NCBI GenBank assembly: GCA_024699595.1
Contig: JAILPG010000302.1
Span: forward strand, 1-14,020
DNA length: 14,020 nucleotides
Origin: Lachnospiraceae bacterium
GTDB lineage: Bacteria > Bacillota_A > Clostridia > Lachnospirales > Lachnospiraceae
Reading direction: 5' to 3'
The notes beneath the pieces were generated by a model. The model had not been told where the DNA came from. It made no database searches and saw only the letters and a list, made by a program, of their open reading frames with translations. Positions 5,909 through 12,058 of this stretch are shown here, one piece after another; position 1 is the first letter of the stretch; every line of letters starts with the position of its first letter. The translations under genes and the position numbers were made by a program.

Positions 5909-7183
5909 CTACGCTCCTGCTACTGCCACGCCCTTCAAAAGTACTGCTCTGGGTCCTGAATAATCTGCCAGTTTCTGGGTTTCCTTCGAAAGGACCAGTT
6001 CCTTCTGTGCCTCAAAGATACTTCCGTTGATGCTGCCGCCGGTGACAAATCTGACACCGCCCTTGCCGTCATAGAGATAAGCCAGTCTGATCTCACCCTT
6101 AAAATGCCCGTCAAAGGGATCCGTCTGAAAATCCGAGAAATTTACAACATGCAGGCAGGGTCTGCTTACAAGCTCCGAAAACTCTGTATTACCCGCAGGA
6201 ATGAGCACTTTACTGTATTGACCAATAGGGTCAACTCCCAGATAATATGAAAATCTCACGTCGCCATGGATAGTCTTTAACACTCCGTCCTCGATGAAGG
6301 GTCTCTCTTTCATGGGGATACCTTCACTGCTGTAAGGAGCGGTCACACCGAAACAGATATTGAGCTTATCGCCCTTGACGCCCTCGCCCTGGACGTTATC
6401 ACCCACCTTATACTCTGAATAACCGGGATATATCAGGTTCGTATTTGCCCTGCAACCATAGAAACTGAACAGTACCGGCACATATTTGTCGGAGAGCACC
6501 AGGTCATAAGTTCCCGAAGCAGGCATCTCTTTTGCCTCCGCACGGTCTCTTGTCATGGCAAGAGTCCGGGTGACCAGAGTGCGTATATCATCCAGTGCCA
6601 GAGAATCGTATTTGAAATCCTGATAGGTCTCTACATCCTCAGGTTCCCTGCATTGAGCCACGAATTCGCCGCTTACCTCCCGCTTGACATATGAAACATC
6701 GGTGCCGTGGGAAGCGATAATATGAACATGTCTCTCAACGGCAAATATCTCAAGGGAGTTGATAAAAGCCTTATCGTCCTTATCCTCTGCATAAACGGCA
6801 TCGGCAAACTCAAGAGCAACTGCCGAAAGCTCTTTGCCGTTTAGGTCGCTCTCCTGAACCTGCTCTGATTCCTTAACGCCTGCGGGGAATTCATAATATT
6901 TATTCTTGACAAAACCTGCGGAGAATAAAGCTGCCTTGATCTTTGAGGCAATCTTTTCGTCTGAGTCCGAAAGGTTTGCGGCAAATGATGCGCTGCCTTT
7001 TTTCTTTTCACCGTTTTCTTCGAAGGTCTTATACACTACGACCGAAGCCTCTGCCGTGTTTCTGAATCTTCTCATGTCGAGTTTCTTTTTTACAAAGAAA
7101 AGCTCGGCGCTTTTGTATACCGTCTCGGTTACGAGATAATCCTCGACACCGCAGGCAGCCATTAATTTCGCATAGTCTCTCAT
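5909..7183 (-). CDS. TldD/PmbA-family peptidase subunit, TldE-like
   Basis: A 424-residue cytoplasmic protein of the TldD/PmbA (U62) family, the partner without a metal site. In the known E. coli pair, TldD and TldE form a heterodimer that degrades unfolded peptides and matures microcin B17. No HExxxH motif is present. Family-type segments include 'MPASGTYDLVLSDKYVPVLF', 'GDNVQGEGVKGDKLNICFG', 'IPMKERPFIEDGVLK' and the C-terminal 'FVTGGSINGSIFEAQKEL'. The ATG at 7183 is preferred over 7189, because the AAGGGGGG ribosome site is 6 bases from the former and abuts the latter. The gene starts 12 bases after the stop of the TldD-like gene: one transcript, one complex. It is near the family's usual length and looks intact. 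Confidence 0.85.
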   Translation of the reverse strand: MRDYAKLMAACGVEDYLVTETVYKSAELFFVKKKLDMRRFRNTAEASVVVYKTFEENGEKKKGSASFAANLSDSDEKIASKIKAALFSAGFVKNKYYEFPAGVKESEQVQESDLNGKELSAVALEFADAVYAEDKDDKAFINSLEIFAVERHVHIIASHGTDVSYVKREVSGEFVAQCREPEDVETYQDFKYDSLALDDIRTLVTRTLAMTRDRAEAKEMPASGTYDLVLSDKYVPVLFSFYGCRANTNLIYPGYSEYKVGDNVQGEGVKGDKLNICFGVTAPYSSEGIPMKERPFIEDGVLKTIHGDVRFSYYLGVDPIGQYSKVLIPAGNTEFSELVSRPCLHVVNFSDFQTDPFDGHFKGEIRLAYLYDGKGGVRFVTGGSINGSIFEAQKELVLSKETQKLADYSGPRAVLLKGVAVAGA

Positions 7184-7195
7184 GATCATCCCCCC

Positions 7196-8611
7196 TTAAC
7201 CCAATCTGATCCTTGCCTTGATATAGGGTCCGCCGTCGGAAACCTTGACCCATTCCTTGTAACCCTTGCCGCACATGCCTGCGCCATCCAGCCGCTTCTC
7301 GTCCGACATCATGGAGATCGACTTAAGAAGATCCGGTACATAACCCGTAAGCACTATGGGTGAGAATATCTTGCCTGTAAGCTTACCGTCCTTTATTTCT
7401 CTGGCAATGTTTACCATGCACTGGATACCCCAGTTCTTGGGATCCTCCATACCGGACTCGGGATTTTCCAGGAGAAAACCGTCCTTGATGGAAGCAATCA
7501 TGTCCTCCACCTTATCCGTTCCGGGCTCAAAATATGTGTTGGTCATGCGTGTATAGGCTTTGCGCTTGTAGCTCTCCCTGCGGCCGTTGCCTGTGGGCTC
7601 GCTGCCGAGTGCCATAGCGGACTGAAGGTCGCTTATGCCGGCTTTCAATATACCCTTATCGATCACAAGGGTATCATGGGAAAGAGTTCCCTCATCATCA
7701 AAGAAATAAGTCGCAGTCTGGGCCTCGGCATTGCCGTCGTGCATGTTCACAAGAGGTGAAGCCACGTACTCGCCCACATATTTTTTGGCAAGGGCGCGGT
7801 CCTTTACGAACATATCCATCTCAACGCCGTGACCGAAAGCCTCATGCACTATCATACCTGTAGTGGCGGGATCACATACGCACTCATATTCTCCGGGCTT
7901 AATCGGCTCCGAATCCAGAAGTTCGATAGCCACATGTGCCGCATCGTCAACCTTTTTGATGATCTTATCAAGGATCTCAAGACCGCCGAGATTGGAGGCA
8001 GTGGTGTAATAATACTTGACCTCTTCGCCGCGTTTAACATCCACCATAAGTGAAGCGGTTGCCCACATAACGTTTTGTTCAAGATCCTTATTTGCGGAGA
8101 GGAAGAGCTTTGAATACTTCTGGAACTGGCAGGCAGCGCTGCAGTTTAATACTCTTTCGTCGTAAGCCATGCCTTTTTTGTGGACCTCTGTCAGTTTCGC
8201 AAGTATGGCCTCGTCACCCATTTCGATGGGATCGATCTCATAGTCCGTACTCTTGATAAAAGAAACCTTTTCATCCACAGGAACCGGATAGTGTGACTTA
8301 TCCATTTTTTCTCCCATGGGCACCAGCTCTTTTGCAATAAAGTTAACTATCTCAGGAACTTTCTCCTGTGAGATCTCATTTCCGGAATATTCCGCATAGC
8401 ATCCGCCTTCGTAGACCTTGACCACAAATCCCTTGGCGGTGTAGATACTGTTCTCGCCAACATTTGCGCCGGTCTTTGATACCGAGTAATTACGGCCCAC
8501 GGAATCGTTTACTAAGACCGAAGCATATTCATAAGTCTTCAGAAGCTCGTCCAAAAGCTTCCTGAACAAGGGCTTATTCTCCCTTATGTAACTGCTTTCC
8601 TTACATTTCAT
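7196..8611 (-). CDS. TldD-family zinc metallopeptidase
   Basis: The catalytic half of the TldD/TldE heterodimer, 471 residues from the ATG at 8611. The zinc motif is 'HEAFGHGVEMD' (H256, E257, H261) and the third ligand is likely C447 in 'GMCGKGYKE', close to the C-terminus as in E. coli TldD. Other family text: 'PGEYECVCDPATTGMIV', 'DDEGTLSHDTLVIDKGIL' and 'GNGRRESYKRKAYTRMTNTY'. Two starts are possible: 8653 (AGGGG 6 bases upstream) and 8611 (CAGGAG 6 bases upstream, closer to consensus); the extra 14 residues are hydrophilic and not conserved-looking. The substrate channel of the E. coli enzyme admits only unfolded peptides. No peptide-antibiotic cluster or toxin-antitoxin pair is next to it, so a housekeeping peptide-turnover role is the likeliest, as for many isolated pairs. 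Confidence 0.9.
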   Translation of the reverse strand: MKCKESSYIRENKPLFRKLLDELLKTYEYASVLVNDSVGRNYSVSKTGANVGENSIYTAKGFVVKVYEGGCYAEYSGNEISQEKVPEIVNFIAKELVPMGEKMDKSHYPVPVDEKVSFIKSTDYEIDPIEMGDEAILAKLTEVHKKGMAYDERVLNCSAACQFQKYSKLFLSANKDLEQNVMWATASLMVDVKRGEEVKYYYTTASNLGGLEILDKIIKKVDDAAHVAIELLDSEPIKPGEYECVCDPATTGMIVHEAFGHGVEMDMFVKDRALAKKYVGEYVASPLVNMHDGNAEAQTATYFFDDEGTLSHDTLVIDKGILKAGISDLQSAMALGSEPTGNGRRESYKRKAYTRMTNTYFEPGTDKVEDMIASIKDGFLLENPESGMEDPKNWGIQCMVNIAREIKDGKLTGKIFSPIVLTGYVPDLLKSISMMSDEKRLDGAGMCGKGYKEWVKVSDGGPYIKARIRLG

Positions 8612-8706
8612 GTTAGTCTCCTGCCATTCATCTGTATTTCTTTTCACGATCATGACTGACCCCTGATACGGCCCTACTCAAAAGACAAAGGCTTTGGGTT
8701 AAAGTC

Positions 8707-8715
8707 ATTATAGCA
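8707..8715 (-). promoter_or_regulatory. Extended -10 promoter of the tldD/tldE unit
   Basis: Minus-strand TGCTATAAT: a perfect TATAAT (8707-8712) with a TGN extension (8713-8715). No consensus -35 at 16-18 bases. It predicts a start near 8700 and a leader of 50-90 bases depending on which tldD start is used. Confidence 0.6.
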
Positions 8716-8782
8716 TGTTTGTGTTGAATATGCTTTGCGGCCCGCGTTATTGATTCCCTTTAGTCTGAATCCCGATGCGGCA

Positions 8783-8807
8783 CAAAAAGAGCGGCCTGCG
8801 CCGCTCT
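8783..8807 (-). terminator. Intrinsic terminator of the small HPr-like gene
   Basis: AGAGCGGC (8788-8795), 4-base loop, GCCGCTCT (8800-8807). On the minus strand the stem is followed at once by a run of five T, ideal for termination of the gene ending at 8834. On the plus strand the tail is less T-rich. Confidence 0.85.
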
Positions 8808-8833
8808 CTTTGGGTTTGGGTTATTCAGGGAGA

Positions 8834-9070
8834 CTATGCCGAAAACCTGCTCATTGCTTCGTTTATGTACTCTACCTGTACATCACGGTATCCGTCAATC
8901 TCAACATTTGCGTTATCAAGAGGAAGATATATGAGATTCTTGAATATCGCTTTCATGTCCCCATGAAATCCATTCTGATTGATCTTTCCTCTTACATCAT
9001 ATCTGTCCGCTATTTTCTTTAGTTCCATAAGGTCCTTTGCTGAATGTATTTTTACTGAATAATTTAACAT
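8834..9070 (-). CDS. Small HPr-like fold protein without the phospho-histidine
   Basis: A 78-residue protein preceded by a perfect AAGGAGGT ribosome site 6 bases before the ATG and followed by a clean terminator, so it is a real gene. Its layout resembles the HPr-like proteins common in Lachnospiraceae: an opening strand 'YSVKIHSAKDLMELKKIA', then 'GDMKAIFKNLIYLPLDNANV' and 'VEIDGY', which corresponds to the HPr stretch around the regulatory serine and the last strand. The active histidine expected near residue 15 is absent and the serine position reads alanine (KAIF), so it should not work as a PTS phospho-carrier. Monocistronic; it sits between the tldD/tldE unit and a divergent AraC gene. 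The family call is moderate. Confidence 0.6.
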   Translation of the reverse strand: MLNYSVKIHSAKDLMELKKIADRYDVRGKINQNGFHGDMKAIFKNLIYLPLDNANVEIDGYRDVQVEYINEAMSRFSA

Positions 9071-9142
9071 ATCGATACCTCCTTTTCGTCCGGCTCAATA
9101 ATGAGATTACTATCTTTTATGGTTTAATTATCTTCTCTGTGC

Positions 9143-9163
9143 TGCGTAAATACTATATACGCA
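9143..9163. promoter_or_regulatory. Inverted repeat in the divergent HPr-like/AraC intergenic region
   Basis: TGCGTA (9143-9148), 9 bases, TACGCA (9158-9163). It falls at the expected start point of the minus-strand promoter candidate at 9172-9199, where a bound protein would repress the HPr-like gene. The neighbouring AraC regulator is one candidate to bind it. Site function is inferred from symmetry and position only. Confidence 0.35.
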
Positions 9164-9171
9164 AAAGACAG

Positions 9172-9199
9172 ATAATATAATAATACAGCACACAGGCAA
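9172..9199 (-). promoter_or_regulatory. Possible promoter of the HPr-like gene
   Basis: Minus strand TTGCCT (9194-9199), 16 bases, TATTAT (9172-9177). The spacing is slightly short and the -35 is imperfect. It is the best candidate in an AT-rich 198-bp region between two divergent genes; other -10-like boxes exist, for example GATAAT at 9127-9132. Confidence 0.35.
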
Positions 9200-9201
9200 T
9201 A

Positions 9202-9230
9202 TTGATATTAACAGATTTTCACCTTATAAT
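9202..9230 (+). promoter_or_regulatory. Sigma-A promoter of the AraC-family gene
   Basis: TTGATA (9202-9207), 17 bases, TATAAT (9225-9230): 11 of 12 consensus positions at ideal spacing. The start is expected near 9237, about 30 bases before the ATG at 9269. Confidence 0.75.
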
Positions 9231-9268
9231 ATAACAATAAGGACACAAAATCGCAGTAAGGAGCAGCA

Positions 9269-10174
9269 ATGATCACAACAGGTACATTCGTCACCAACGA
9301 AAACAGGATGGAGCTAATAAACAGCGAACCGGGGGCCTTTCCATGTATATGCAATCGTGTTGATTTTGCCAATTATGTAGGACACTGCGCGGCATGGCAC
9401 TGGCATCAGCGCTTTGAGATAAATTATGTGATAGAAGGACAGTCAACGGAGAAGATCGGAAACGAGACATACCGGGTTAACCCCGGAGAAGCTATGTTTA
9501 TCAATACAAATGTTCTTCATGAATGTGCGTCGGTAGATACCTCAAGACCTCCCAAACTCTTCACGATATTTTTTGATATAGATTTCCTGACTGGCGGATT
9601 CAATACCATATACAGTCAGAAATATGTCATGCCCGTATCAACATCCATGGGATTGCCGGCTTACCATATCAGATCCGACTCGCCTGAAGGGATCAGGATG
9701 CTGTCCTGCCTTATGGATATGATAGAGTTGTTCGATAATGAACCGTTCGGATTTGAGTTCAGGATAAGATCCCGTCTGAGTGATTTCTGGCTGTTGATAT
9801 TTGAAGCAACACGGTCTGTCCGTGAGAACAGTACAAATACAAACCGCATTGATGATTCAAAGATCAGAAACATGATGGAATACATAGAAAAAAACTACCC
9901 TGAAAAGATCATGGTAGAGGATATCGCCGGTGCCGCGGGTATCAGCACCAGAGAATGCACACGCTGCTTTTCAAAGATCATCGGACAGTCTCCCATAGAT
10001 TATCTAAATCATTACAGGATCCGGCAGGCAGCGGGAATGCTCATAGAAAGCGATATGACTATAGGTACTATAGCGGAAAAATGCGGTTTTGTATCAGACA
10101 GCTATTTTGGTAAAATGTTCAGGGACACCATGGGATGCACCCCACGCGATTATCGTAAAGAATATAATCCGTAG
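9269..10174 (+). CDS. AraC-family transcriptional regulator with cupin sensor domain
   Basis: A 301-residue regulator. The N-terminal half is an AraC-type cupin barrel with 'AAWHWHQRFEINYVIEGQ' (H44, H46) and 'VNPGEAMFINTNVLH', the usual pocket for a small ligand such as a sugar. The C-terminal 100 residues hold two helix-turn-helix units: 'MVEDIAGAAGISTRECTRCF' and 'TIGTIAEKCGFVSDSYFGKM', ending in 'GCTPRDYRKEY', the family signature. The start has AAGGAG 5 bases upstream. The gene is divergent from the HPr-like gene. Such regulators often activate carbohydrate-use genes, but the only thing downstream on its strand is a DUF362 stub, so its targets are not in view; a lost operon partner is possible. 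Confidence 0.88.
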   Translation: MITTGTFVTNENRMELINSEPGAFPCICNRVDFANYVGHCAAWHWHQRFEINYVIEGQSTEKIGNETYRVNPGEAMFINTNVLHECASVDTSRPPKLFTIFFDIDFLTGGFNTIYSQKYVMPVSTSMGLPAYHIRSDSPEGIRMLSCLMDMIELFDNEPFGFEFRIRSRLSDFWLLIFEATRSVRENSTNTNRIDDSKIRNMMEYIEKNYPEKIMVEDIAGAAGISTRECTRCFSKIIGQSPIDYLNHYRIRQAAGMLIESDMTIGTIAEKCGFVSDSYFGKMFRDTMGCTPRDYRKEYNP

Positions 10175-10229
10175 TTGTGCTCCGGGAAATCTGATCAATG
10201 CGTTTCAGAGAATATGGAAGGCGGATGAC

Positions 10230-10376
10230 ATGTCAAAGATTTACGAGATATACGGAACCGATGCGCATGAAATGACAAAAGCGCTGATGACCGCAGCAGA
10301 TGTGGCAAAGAGTATAAAGAAAGATGCAGGTGCTAAACATATAGGTTCTAATAATATCCGTTCAGTCTGTCAGTAA
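10230..10376 (+). pseudogene. N-terminal stub of a DUF362-type protein
   Basis: A 48-codon frame: 'MSKIYEIYGTDAHEMTKALM' then 'TAADVAKSIKKDAGAKHIG', matching from memory the opening of DUF362 proteins, which continue '...IKPNLV' and run to several hundred residues with iron-sulfur motifs. Here the match stops after 'AKHIG' (about 10346) and nine unrelated codons lead to TAA. The cut falls at the end of the convergent gene (stop at 10348), so a deletion joined the two. A weak site (GGAAGG, about 8 bases) precedes the ATG. The gene starts 55 bases after the AraC gene on the same strand and may once have been its operon partner. Too short to function; family call moderate. Confidence 0.5.
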
Positions 10377-10773
10377 GCTCTCTTCGTATATCGCTCACGC
10401 GGTGGATCGCTTCATCGCATTGTCTTCTGGCCTCACCTATCTTTGACTGTACTATAACATCGGTGAGAAAACCGTCAAAAACAAAATCCGCGAAGGTCAG
10501 AAAATCGTTTATGTGTATGGATGTATATTCGGTCACATCTCTTAGTTCCTTGCTGAATCTCTGCAGAGCATACCTGGCCTCCTGTACCTCACTCTCCGCC
10601 TTTCCCATCTTGCTGTGTTTCACAAGATTGGTGATCAGACCTCCGCCTAGGATATCTATGATCCCCCAGTTCCCGGCACTGCCAAGATATCCTCTCGCAC
10701 TTTCCAGATGATAGAGAGCGTCATCTGCCGCCTCGATAGCTTCCTTAATCTCTTTAACCTGTATATCATTCAT
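10348..10773 (-). CDS. Conserved-looking small helical protein, function unknown
   Basis: About 141 residues, not recognised with certainty. It is mostly alpha-helical and charged, with a short glycine-rich centre: 'GYLGSAGNWGIIDILGGGLI' followed by 'TNLVKHSKMGKAESEVQEA'. A similar layout recurs near the C-terminus ('VFDGFLTDVIVQSKIGEARR'), where 'SKMGKA' and 'SKIGEA' suggest an internal duplication: two 'xLIxxLVxxSKxGxA' units separated by a coiled-coil-like stretch. I recall proteins with a 'W.. DILGGGL' core in Firmicutes but can give no function. There is no signal peptide; the hydrophobic parts might touch a membrane. AAGGAGG lies 9 bases before the ATG at 10773 and only 3 before one at 10779, so 10773 is preferred. 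The exonuclease gene lies upstream on the same strand, about 90 bases away. Confidence 0.7.
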   Translation of the reverse strand: MNDIQVKEIKEAIEAADDALYHLESARGYLGSAGNWGIIDILGGGLITNLVKHSKMGKAESEVQEARYALQRFSKELRDVTEYTSIHINDFLTFADFVFDGFLTDVIVQSKIGEARRQCDEAIHRVSDIRRELTDRLNGYY

Positions 10774-10810
10774 GTTCATTGTCCTCCTTCATGGCTCATC
10801 GATTTAGCTA

Positions 10811-10874
10811 TGCCCGCAAGATACCTGACCGGTTTGCGTTAAAGCCGGTGTTCATCTTCCGTATCATGCGGGCA
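10811..10874. repeat. Inverted repeat at the end of the exonuclease gene
   Basis: TGCCCGCAAGATAC (10811-10824) and GTATCATGCGGGCA (10861-10874) match in 13 of 14 pairs; inside, ACCGG (10828-10832) pairs with CCGGT (10845-10849). The right arm includes the stop codon and last codons of the exonuclease gene. No T run follows on either strand, so this is not a standard intrinsic terminator. It could protect an mRNA 3' end or be a small mobile palindrome. Confidence 0.5.
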
Positions 10875-11532
10875 CAGCGGTAAGATCAAGCCCGCTAAAC
10901 AGCATTCCCAACGAGTAGTTTAAATGCTGCACTTCCTCTTTGCGTGCGTTTTCGAATATAGGATCCAGCTTAAGCTTTGGCTCTGTCTCCATTTTTGCAA
11001 ACAGGAGTGCTGTGTTATAGGCATCATCCAGCCCGTCATGCTCACGGCCTTCTGCCATGATCCCTGCAGCGATCAGAGCCTCCGACAGTTTGCAGGGCCT
11101 GTCATATCCGGCCTTCTGCCCAAAGGTTTTCTGACAGTCAGTCCAGTTGTCAAGAAGCTCCTCCATACGGTCATTATGTATGTTCTTGCCCCTCAGTTCA
11201 TGCTCTATCTGATTTTTGTCATTGTCGCTCCAGGCTACTACCGTAACCTCTTCCTGCGGGATCCAGGCAGTAAGCTCATTTAAGGCAGCCTCCATATTGG
11301 GGGCATCATTAACCTGTGCCCGGGATATACCCGTAAGCTTCTCAATATTCTGCGAAATGCACCCAAGCTGGGGCGATACAAATATTGACTTTTTCCCCAC
11401 TACCTGATGATCACTGTTCATCAGGACGGCACCTATCTGTATGGTTTCATTTGCCCAGGGATATATCTGTGTACGTGCTCCCTTGGGAACTCTGCACATT
11501 TCAAGATCGATTATCAAATACCAGCGTCTCAT
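10864..11532 (-). CDS. DEDDh-type 3'-5' exonuclease domain protein
   Basis: A 222-residue cytoplasmic nuclease of the DnaQ-like (RNase T/ERI-1/KapD) superfamily. Exo I is 'YLIIDLEMC' (D9, E11), Exo II is near 'VVAWSDNDKNQIEHEL' (D103 or D105), and Exo III is 'REHDGLDDAYNTA' with H165 and D170, the HxxxxD form. All four acidic/histidine positions needed for two-metal catalysis are present. Family text such as 'NETIQIGAVLMNSDHQVV' and 'IEKLTGISRAQVNDAP' supports the call. The start has AAAGGAG 5 bases before the ATG. It lies upstream of the small helical protein gene, possibly co-transcribed, and downstream (in strand order) of the palindromic element. Substrate (RNA or DNA) is not determined by the sequence; Lachnospiraceae often carry one or more such stand-alone enzymes. 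Confidence 0.88.
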   Translation of the reverse strand: MRRWYLIIDLEMCRVPKGARTQIYPWANETIQIGAVLMNSDHQVVGKKSIFVSPQLGCISQNIEKLTGISRAQVNDAPNMEAALNELTAWIPQEEVTVVAWSDNDKNQIEHELRGKNIHNDRMEELLDNWTDCQKTFGQKAGYDRPCKLSEALIAAGIMAEGREHDGLDDAYNTALLFAKMETEPKLKLDPIFENARKEEVQHLNYSLGMLFSGLDLTAVPA

Positions 11533-11601
11533 GAATACTCCTTTCGTCGCCTGTATATATCATTTCGGCCACAGTACCATTCTAATCCTTCCATCCCCCC
11601 T

Positions 11602-11638
11602 AAAAAACGTCTCCTTCGGGAAAATAGAACGTTTTTTT
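11602..11638. terminator. A/T-flanked hairpin, probable bidirectional terminator
   Basis: AAAAAACGT (11602-11610) and ACGTTTTTT (11629-11637) are perfect inverted repeats; the 18 bases between can form TCC-TTCG-GGA with a UUCG-type loop. Seven T follow on the plus strand and six on the minus strand. On the minus strand it would stop transcripts arriving from the MATE gene and the palindromic element before the exonuclease gene. Confidence 0.55.
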
Positions 11639-11761
11639 CCGTCATTTTTGCGGAATAAGACTATGATCATACGATACCCCATGACATGTCCCGTTTATAT
11701 ATACACATATGCGAACAGATATTCTGTTTTGGGCTCTAAATATGTTTGTCGATGTGATTTA
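11639..11761. other. AT-rich spacer left of the palindromic element
   Basis: No gene is seen here. It holds a short inverted repeat, AACAGA (11714-11719) TAT TCTGTT (11723-11728), and TATATATAC runs. I find no convincing promoter on either strand. The matching right-hand spacer (11970-12058) carries two direct copies of ACCATGAA (11975-11982 and 11986-11993) and leads to the end of the MATE gene. Confidence 0.4.
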
Positions 11762-11969
11762 TACGAGCGAGCACGAAGCTCGAGAAGGATATTCGAGGCA
11801 CTTAGGCCGGGAGCTGAGGGAAGATCCACCGCTTACGAAGTCTTGGTGTCGAAAGCGAGAGGCAATGCCTACGCCGAACGCTTCACGACACCTAGACGCA
11901 GTTAGCGGTTAGCTTGCCCGGAGCGGAGGCCGGCCGAGAATACCTTTTCCGAGTTCGGGCGAGCGTATC
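11762..11969. repeat. GC-rich imperfect palindrome of about 208 bp (mobile palindrome or structured RNA)
   Basis: The whole stretch folds on itself. Nested pairs in register, from outside in: ATACG 11761-11765 / CGTAT 11964-11968; CGAA 11774-11777 / TTCG 11954-11957; CTCG 11779-11782 / CGAG 11950-11953; AAGG 11785-11788 / CCTT 11943-11946; TATTC 11790-11794 / GAATA 11938-11942; CCGGG 11807-11811 / CCCGG 11917-11921; CCGCT 11829-11833 / AGCGG 11904-11908; GGTGTCG 11845-11851 / CGACACC 11886-11892; AAGCG 11853-11857 / CGCTT 11879-11883; AGGC 11860-11863 / GCCT 11867-11870. It is clearly richer in GC than its AT-rich flanks, and ATTTA occurs on both sides (11757-11761, 11970-11974), as a 5-bp target duplication would. 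Open frames across it on the plus strand have no ribosome sites or family text. It may be a MITE/ERIC-like element or an RNA. Confidence 0.7.
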
Positions 11970-12058
11970 ATTTAACCATGAAATTACCATGAATCAACAA
12001 TGTTTAAGTTCGTTTCGTTTATGGCAGCCAAATATTTATGTTTCGGGCAAGGATGCTC

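Noticed and set aside
10776..10838. Short minus-strand peptide 'KPVRYLAGIAKSMSHEGGQ' ending at the start of the unknown helical protein
   Set aside because: Only about 20 codons after a stop, no start codon with a ribosome site; the 4-base overlap of stop and ATG is probably chance.
11711..11730. Possible LexA-type box (CGAAC...TGTTTTG)
   Set aside because: It departs from the Gram-positive CGAAC-N4-GTTCG pattern in spacing and right half, and no SOS gene starts nearby.
11762..11969. Integron attC site or tRNA-like structure
   Set aside because: No GTTRRRY/RYYYAAC core pair at the ends, no integrase nearby, and no T-arm or acceptor stem pattern.
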